DNA from: Streptomyces venezuelae
GTDB taxonomy: Bacteria > Actinomycetota > Actinomycetes > Streptomycetales > Streptomycetaceae
NCBI RefSeq assembly: GCF_008642295.1
Contig: NZ_CP029190.1
Span: 124,001 to 188,000, forward strand
Length of the DNA: 64,000 bases
Direction of reading: 5' to 3'
In this document: one piece after another, positions 60,826-64,000 of the stretch
How the letters are laid out: each line of letters starts with the position of its first letter
Numbering within the stretch: position 1 is the first letter of the stretch
Made by a program: the position numbers and the translations under genes
Notes under the pieces: generated by a model
Told to the model about the DNA's origin: nothing
The model's database searches: none
Seen by the model: only the letters and a program-made list of their open reading frames with translations

Positions 60826-62289
60826 ATGCCTCACCCCACGCCCCGCTCCGTGCTCCGCCGACCCCAGCTGTGGATCGGTACGGGACTCATCGCCGCAGTG
60901 GTCTCGATGTTGTTCGCCCTGCTCTACGTCGGCGGCAACGTCAACCCGAAGGGCAACCTGCACGATCTTCCGGTGGCCCTGGTCAACAGCGACAGCGGCG
61001 CGGACTCGGCCGGCCGCCGCGTCAACCTGGGTGAGCAGGTCGTCTCCGGGATCCAGAAGGCCGCCGAGGGCAACGACAGCATCGACTGGCAGGTGGTCAG
61101 CCGCGAAGAGGCCGACGAGCTGATGGGCCGGGGCAAGGTCTTCGGCGCCCTCGTCATACCCCAGGACTTCTCCGCGACGGTGACCGGGCTCACCGCCCCG
61201 CAGCCCGCGCCCCAGGGCAAGGCCGCCCCGCAGCCGGCACCGCAGGCCAAGGCCGCCCCGCCGGCCCTGACCGTGCTGACCAACCAGTCGGCCGGCAGCA
61301 TCGGCTCCTCCATGGCCTCCCAGGCCGCCCAGAAGGCCGCCCACACCGCCTCCGCCCAGCTCGGCCAGGAACTTCTGAAGCAGGCCGGCGCCCAGAAGAC
61401 CCCGCTCCCGACGGCCGCTCAGCTCTTGCTGGCCGATCCGGTGACCGTCACCGTCGCCGACGGCCACCCCCTGGGCTCCCGCAGCGCCATGGGCCTGAGC
61501 GCCTTCTACTACGCGCTGGTCCTCGTCGTCTGCGGCGTGCTCGGCGCCAACCTGGTCAACACCCAGGTCGACACGGCCCTCGGCTACCTGCACACCGACT
61601 TCGGCCCGGTGCGCAAGCGCGAGCCCGTCCAGCACACCAGCCGCGTCCGCACCCTGGCCATCGGCATGGCGCTCATGCTCGGCATATCGGTGGTGATGGG
61701 CACCCTGGTCGAGGTGGCCACGGTCACGATCCTGGACATGGACGCCTCCCACCTCGGCCTCCTGTGGCTGTACTCGGTCGCCACCATCGCGGTCGTCGGC
61801 ATCGGCAGCCTGGCCCTGTTCGCCGCCTTCGGTGCGCCCGGCATGCTGGTGGCCACCATCGTCTTCATCGCGATGGCCGTCCCCTCCTCCGGCGCCACCG
61901 TGCCGGTCCAGGCGCTGCCCGGGTTCTTCCGCACCCTCGCCGAGTTCGAACCGCTGCGCCAGATCACCGAGGGGCTGCGCTCACTGCTCTACTACGGCGC
62001 CCAGGCCGATGCGGGCCTGACCCGGGCATGGACCGCGATGGGCATCGCCCTGGCCGCCGCGCTGGTCTTCGGCTTCGCCGTCGCCCGCTTCTACGACCAC
62101 AAGGGGCTGCACCGCATCCCGCTCCCCGATGCAGGGCCGGGGGCCACGGCTGCCGCCGAGACCCCCGCCCCCGTCGAGACGTCCGCCGAGGCCGCCGTCG
62201 AGAGCTCCGAGGCTCCGGAGTCCCCCGACTCCCCGGAGTCTCCGGAGTCTCCCGAGACCGCCAAGTCCGCGGCGTCCACCACCGCCTGA
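60826..62289 (+). CDS. YhgE/Pip-type (DUF3533-like) membrane protein
   Basis: The 487-residue protein has one N-terminal helix, an extracellular region starting VNPKGNLHDLPVALVNSDSGA (typical of the YhgE/Pip and ABC-2-like family), and a Pro/Ala/Gln/Lys repeat near 125-145. Five C-terminal helices follow, then an acidic Ser/Pro/Glu tail. Members are linked to export or to type VII-related envelope functions. Regulation by the divergent MerR suggests response to a toxic compound. The function is uncertain. Confidence 0.8.
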   Translation: MPHPTPRSVLRRPQLWIGTGLIAAVVSMLFALLYVGGNVNPKGNLHDLPVALVNSDSGADSAGRRVNLGEQVVSGIQKAAEGNDSIDWQVVSREEADELMGRGKVFGALVIPQDFSATVTGLTAPQPAPQGKAAPQPAPQAKAAPPALTVLTNQSAGSIGSSMASQAAQKAAHTASAQLGQELLKQAGAQKTPLPTAAQLLLADPVTVTVADGHPLGSRSAMGLSAFYYALVLVVCGVLGANLVNTQVDTALGYLHTDFGPVRKREPVQHTSRVRTLAIGMALMLGISVVMGTLVEVATVTILDMDASHLGLLWLYSVATIAVVGIGSLALFAAFGAPGMLVATIVFIAMAVPSSGATVPVQALPGFFRTLAEFEPLRQITEGLRSLLYYGAQADAGLTRAWTAMGIALAAALVFGFAVARFYDHKGLHRIPLPDAGPGATAAAETPAPVETSAEAAVESSEAPESPDSPESPESPETAKSAASTTA

Positions 62290-62299
62290 AAACCTGAAA

Positions 62300-62335
62300 C
62301 CGGCCCCCCTCGGCAGACCGGCCGAGGGGGGCCGG
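62300..62335. terminator. Bidirectional hairpin terminator
   Basis: A perfect 14-bp stem, CCGGCCCCCCTCGG with its complement, has an 8-base loop (CAGACCGG). It lies between the convergent YhgE-like and P450 genes. Confidence 0.85.
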
Positions 62336-62342
62336 CTCCTTG

Positions 62343-63533
62343 TCACACGTCCCAGGTGACCGGGAGGTTCTTCACCCCGTAGATGTCCGCGGTCTCCGGG
62401 CGCAGGCGGACTTCCTCGGCCGGCACGGCCAGGCGCAGCGTGGGGAAGCGGTCGATCAGCGCCGAGAACGCCACCCGCATTTCGATGCGGGCCAGCTGCT
62501 GGCCCAGGCACAGGTGGGCGCCGTGGCCGAAGGCCAGGTGCCCACCGTGCTGCCGGTGGAGGTCGAGCACATGGGGATCGGCGAAGCGCTCGGGGTCGCG
62601 GTTGGCGGTGTTGTACGACAGGACGACCGTCGTACCGGCCTCGATGGTCTGGCCGCCCAGCTCGACGTCCACCAGCGCCGTCTTCATGAACGTCTTGGCG
62701 ACGCTCAGATACCGCAGCAGCTCCTCCACGGCCCGGTCGGCGAGCGTCGGATCGGCGCGCAGGGCGGCCAGTTGCGCCGGGTTCTGCAAGAGGGCGAAGG
62801 TACCGAGGGACAGCATGTTCGCGGTGGTGTCGAACCCGGCCGCCAGCAGGATCAGACCGATCCCCCTCAGCTCCTCATCGGTCAGATCGCTGTCGGTGAG
62901 CTCGCTGAGCACATCGTCGGTGGGGTGCGCGCGCTTGGCCGCCACGAGCTGCGCGAGGTATTCCTGGGTCGCCGTGTAGGCGGCGATCAGCTCCTCCTCG
63001 CTCGGCTCCCCGCTCATGAACGAGTCGACCTGCTCCTGGAAGGAGGCCCGGTCCTCGTACGGCACCCCCAGCAGTTCACAGATGATGATGGTGGGGATGG
63101 GCTTGGCGAACGCGGTCACCAGGTCCACCGGCGGCCCGGCCTTCTCCATGGCGTCCAGGCAGTCGGCGGTGATCTGCTCGACGCGCTCGGTGAGCTGTCG
63201 CATCCGCCGTGCGGTGAACTTGCCCACCAGCGGCTTCCGGTAGCGCCCGTGCTGCGGCTCGTCCATGAGGAGGAACTCGCCGGGCGGTGCCGGCGGAACC
63301 TCGAAGTCGCCCACGTTCAGCAGCTCCCGGCGCGAGCTGAACCGCGGATCGGCCAGGACCGACCGGACCAGGTCGTACCCGGTGATCAGCCAGCCGGGCT
63401 TTCCTCCGACATGGGTGTGGCGGCTGATGGGGCCGTGGCGGCGGGCCTCGGTCAGTTCTGCCGGGGGGTCGAACGGGCAGCCGGGCTGACGCGCCGTCGG
63501 CATCGTCGGGACGGTATGCAGCGATTCACCCAT
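62343..63533 (-). CDS. Cytochrome P450 (CYP105-like)
   Basis: The 396-residue soluble P450 opens with CPFDPPAEL, a CYP105-type start. It has the I-helix oxygen-activation motif LLAAGFDTTANML, the K-helix type EELLRY, and the heme-binding loop FGHGAHLCLGQQLAR with the thiolate Cys. It would hydroxylate a small molecule, given ferredoxin and a reductase, neither of which is adjacent. ATG 63533 has GAGGA 6 nt upstream; ATG 63539 is too close to it. It diverges from a MarR-like gene. Confidence 0.92.
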   Translation of the reverse strand: MGESLHTVPTMPTARQPGCPFDPPAELTEARRHGPISRHTHVGGKPGWLITGYDLVRSVLADPRFSSRRELLNVGDFEVPPAPPGEFLLMDEPQHGRYRKPLVGKFTARRMRQLTERVEQITADCLDAMEKAGPPVDLVTAFAKPIPTIIICELLGVPYEDRASFQEQVDSFMSGEPSEEELIAAYTATQEYLAQLVAAKRAHPTDDVLSELTDSDLTDEELRGIGLILLAAGFDTTANMLSLGTFALLQNPAQLAALRADPTLADRAVEELLRYLSVAKTFMKTALVDVELGGQTIEAGTTVVLSYNTANRDPERFADPHVLDLHRQHGGHLAFGHGAHLCLGQQLARIEMRVAFSALIDRFPTLRLAVPAEEVRLRPETADIYGVKNLPVTWDV

Positions 63534-63585
63534 GGCCATTCCTCGTCTCGCGATAGTACGTGTTTGACGCATCTCGAAAGCTACG

Positions 63586-63674
63586 TTGCATTCAGAATCC
63601 CGTCAATCCACAAGGGCGCGTTTTCCCAGTTCAGAAGCGGCAAATTGATGCAATGACGCTGAGGCTGAATGCAA
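63586..63674. promoter_or_regulatory. Spaced inverted repeat in the P450/regulator promoter
   Basis: TTGCATTCAG (63586-63595) and its exact complement CTGAATGCAA (63665-63674) flank the divergent promoter region. Related ACGTTGCA and TGCAATG words lie at 63582, 63651 and 63680. The dispersed sites suggest control of P450 by the divergent regulator. Confidence 0.5.
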
Positions 63675-63716
63675 TGGGACGTTGCAATGGATGGCTGCGA
63701 AGGCAATACTGGCGGC

Positions 63717-64000
63717 ATGCCAGGAGGACGGTTGACACAGCAGGACCGCCAGCGCATCGCGGCAGGACTCGCCGACGGGCTCTCCTACGCCGAGATCGCC
63801 AGGCGGCTCGACCGGCCGACCTCGACGGTCAGCCGGGAGGTCGGCCGCAACGGCGGCCCTCGCGGCTACCGGCCCCAGCAGGCGCACCAGGCGACGGTCC
63901 GGCGGGCGCGGCGCGGCACCCCGGCGCCCGAGCGGGCGGCCGGACCGTCCGGCGCCGGGATGGAAGCCGAGATCATCGAGTTGGCGGTCCGAGCGGGGCT
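63717..64000 (+). CDS. MarR/GbsR-type regulator with IS30-like helix-turn-helix (partial)
   Basis: Ninety-four complete codons are present before the window ends. The N-terminus (RLTQQDRQRIAAGLADGLSYAEIARRLDRPTSTVSREVGRNGG) is an HTH_38/IS30-like helix-turn-helix. In Streptomyces this head is typically fused to a GbsR/MarR winged helix, here cut off. ATG 63717 matches the usual MPGGRL start; TTG 63732 has a better-placed AGGAGG. It probably represses the divergent P450. Confidence 0.8.
   Translation, partial: MPGGRLTQQDRQRIAAGLADGLSYAEIARRLDRPTSTVSREVGRNGGPRGYRPQQAHQATVRRARRGTPAPERAAGPSGAGMEAEIIELAVRAG

Noticed and set aside
1..64000. tRNA, rRNA or CRISPR arrays
   Set aside because: No T-loop GTTCRANNC with a matching acceptor stem, no rRNA-like segment and no regularly spaced direct repeats of 20-40 bp were seen on either strand.

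Overview
The window is GC-rich, about 70% or more, with strong third-position GC and many GTG/TTG starts. Its gene families are typical of Streptomyces: a litRS-linked crt carotenoid cluster, mycothiol-dependent isomerase-like proteins, a CYP105-like P450, and lipoproteins. I read it as an accessory or arm region of a Streptomyces or close relative. Nearly all of the sequence is coding. There are several decayed genes but no intact mobile element, no tRNA or rRNA, and no CRISPR array.

Layout. Bases 1-8.4 kb: a nitroreductase-MFS pair behind a doubled palindromic operator, a DUF6817 protein, a histidine phosphatase, a secreted FG-GAP repeat protein, a fused membrane/spermidine-synthase-like protein, an RDD protein and an O-methyltransferase. 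8.5-11.4 kb: an AraC regulator, then an overlapping pair encoding a tRNase Z-like metallo-beta-lactamase nuclease and an Rnl2-type RNA ligase. This candidate RNA cut-and-seal module is the most interesting unit here. 11.8-16.6 kb: a dienelactone hydrolase, a DinB/MDMPI protein, an IS5-type remnant, lipoproteins including a DUF4344 metalloprotease, and a 5'-truncated alpha/beta hydrolase. 16.67-16.84 kb: a sequence with all the hallmarks of a TPP riboswitch but no thiamine gene downstream. 17.1-20.1 kb: secreted proteins (a two-domain CAP protein and a metzincin-like protease).

20.3-28.6 kb: small stress and housekeeping-accessory genes (GNAT, DUF4235, YbdK-like ligase, DUF6131, CsbD, isoamylase early-set protein, beta-carbonic anhydrase, DUF4389) and a divergent TPR-like/HEAT pair. 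28.8-41.4 kb: the light-responsive isorenieratene-type carotenoid cluster. LitR (B12-binding MerR) and the sigma factor LitS diverge from a 41-bp near-perfect operator. A DUF4397 protein and a flavin monooxygenase follow. Then crtY-crtT-crtU (plus strand) converge on crtE-crtI-crtB-Rieske/DUF5914 (minus strand), with 4-bp start/stop overlaps within each operon. Together these would make GGPP, phytoene, lycopene, beta-carotene and then an aromatic carotenoid.

41.6-50.99 kb: a TetR/VOC divergent pair with two operators, a secreted SLT-type lytic transglycosylase with a structured leader, a DinB gene translationally coupled to a VOC pseudogene with an internal deletion, a membrane/DUF6236-like gene pair, an ABM monooxygenase, an APC permease, a flavin oxidoreductase, a signal-less periplasmic-binding-fold protein and a 2H phosphoesterase. 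51-64 kb: a large secreted subtilisin, a 38-bp perfect palindrome upstream of a small secreted protein, two proteins sharing a C-terminal domain, a cysteine-less AhpD-family protein, TetR, a saccharopine-dehydrogenase-like enzyme, a divergent MerR/YhgE-type membrane protein pair, a P450 and the start of a MarR-type regulator. All functional calls rest on motif and family recognition by eye; no database search was run.
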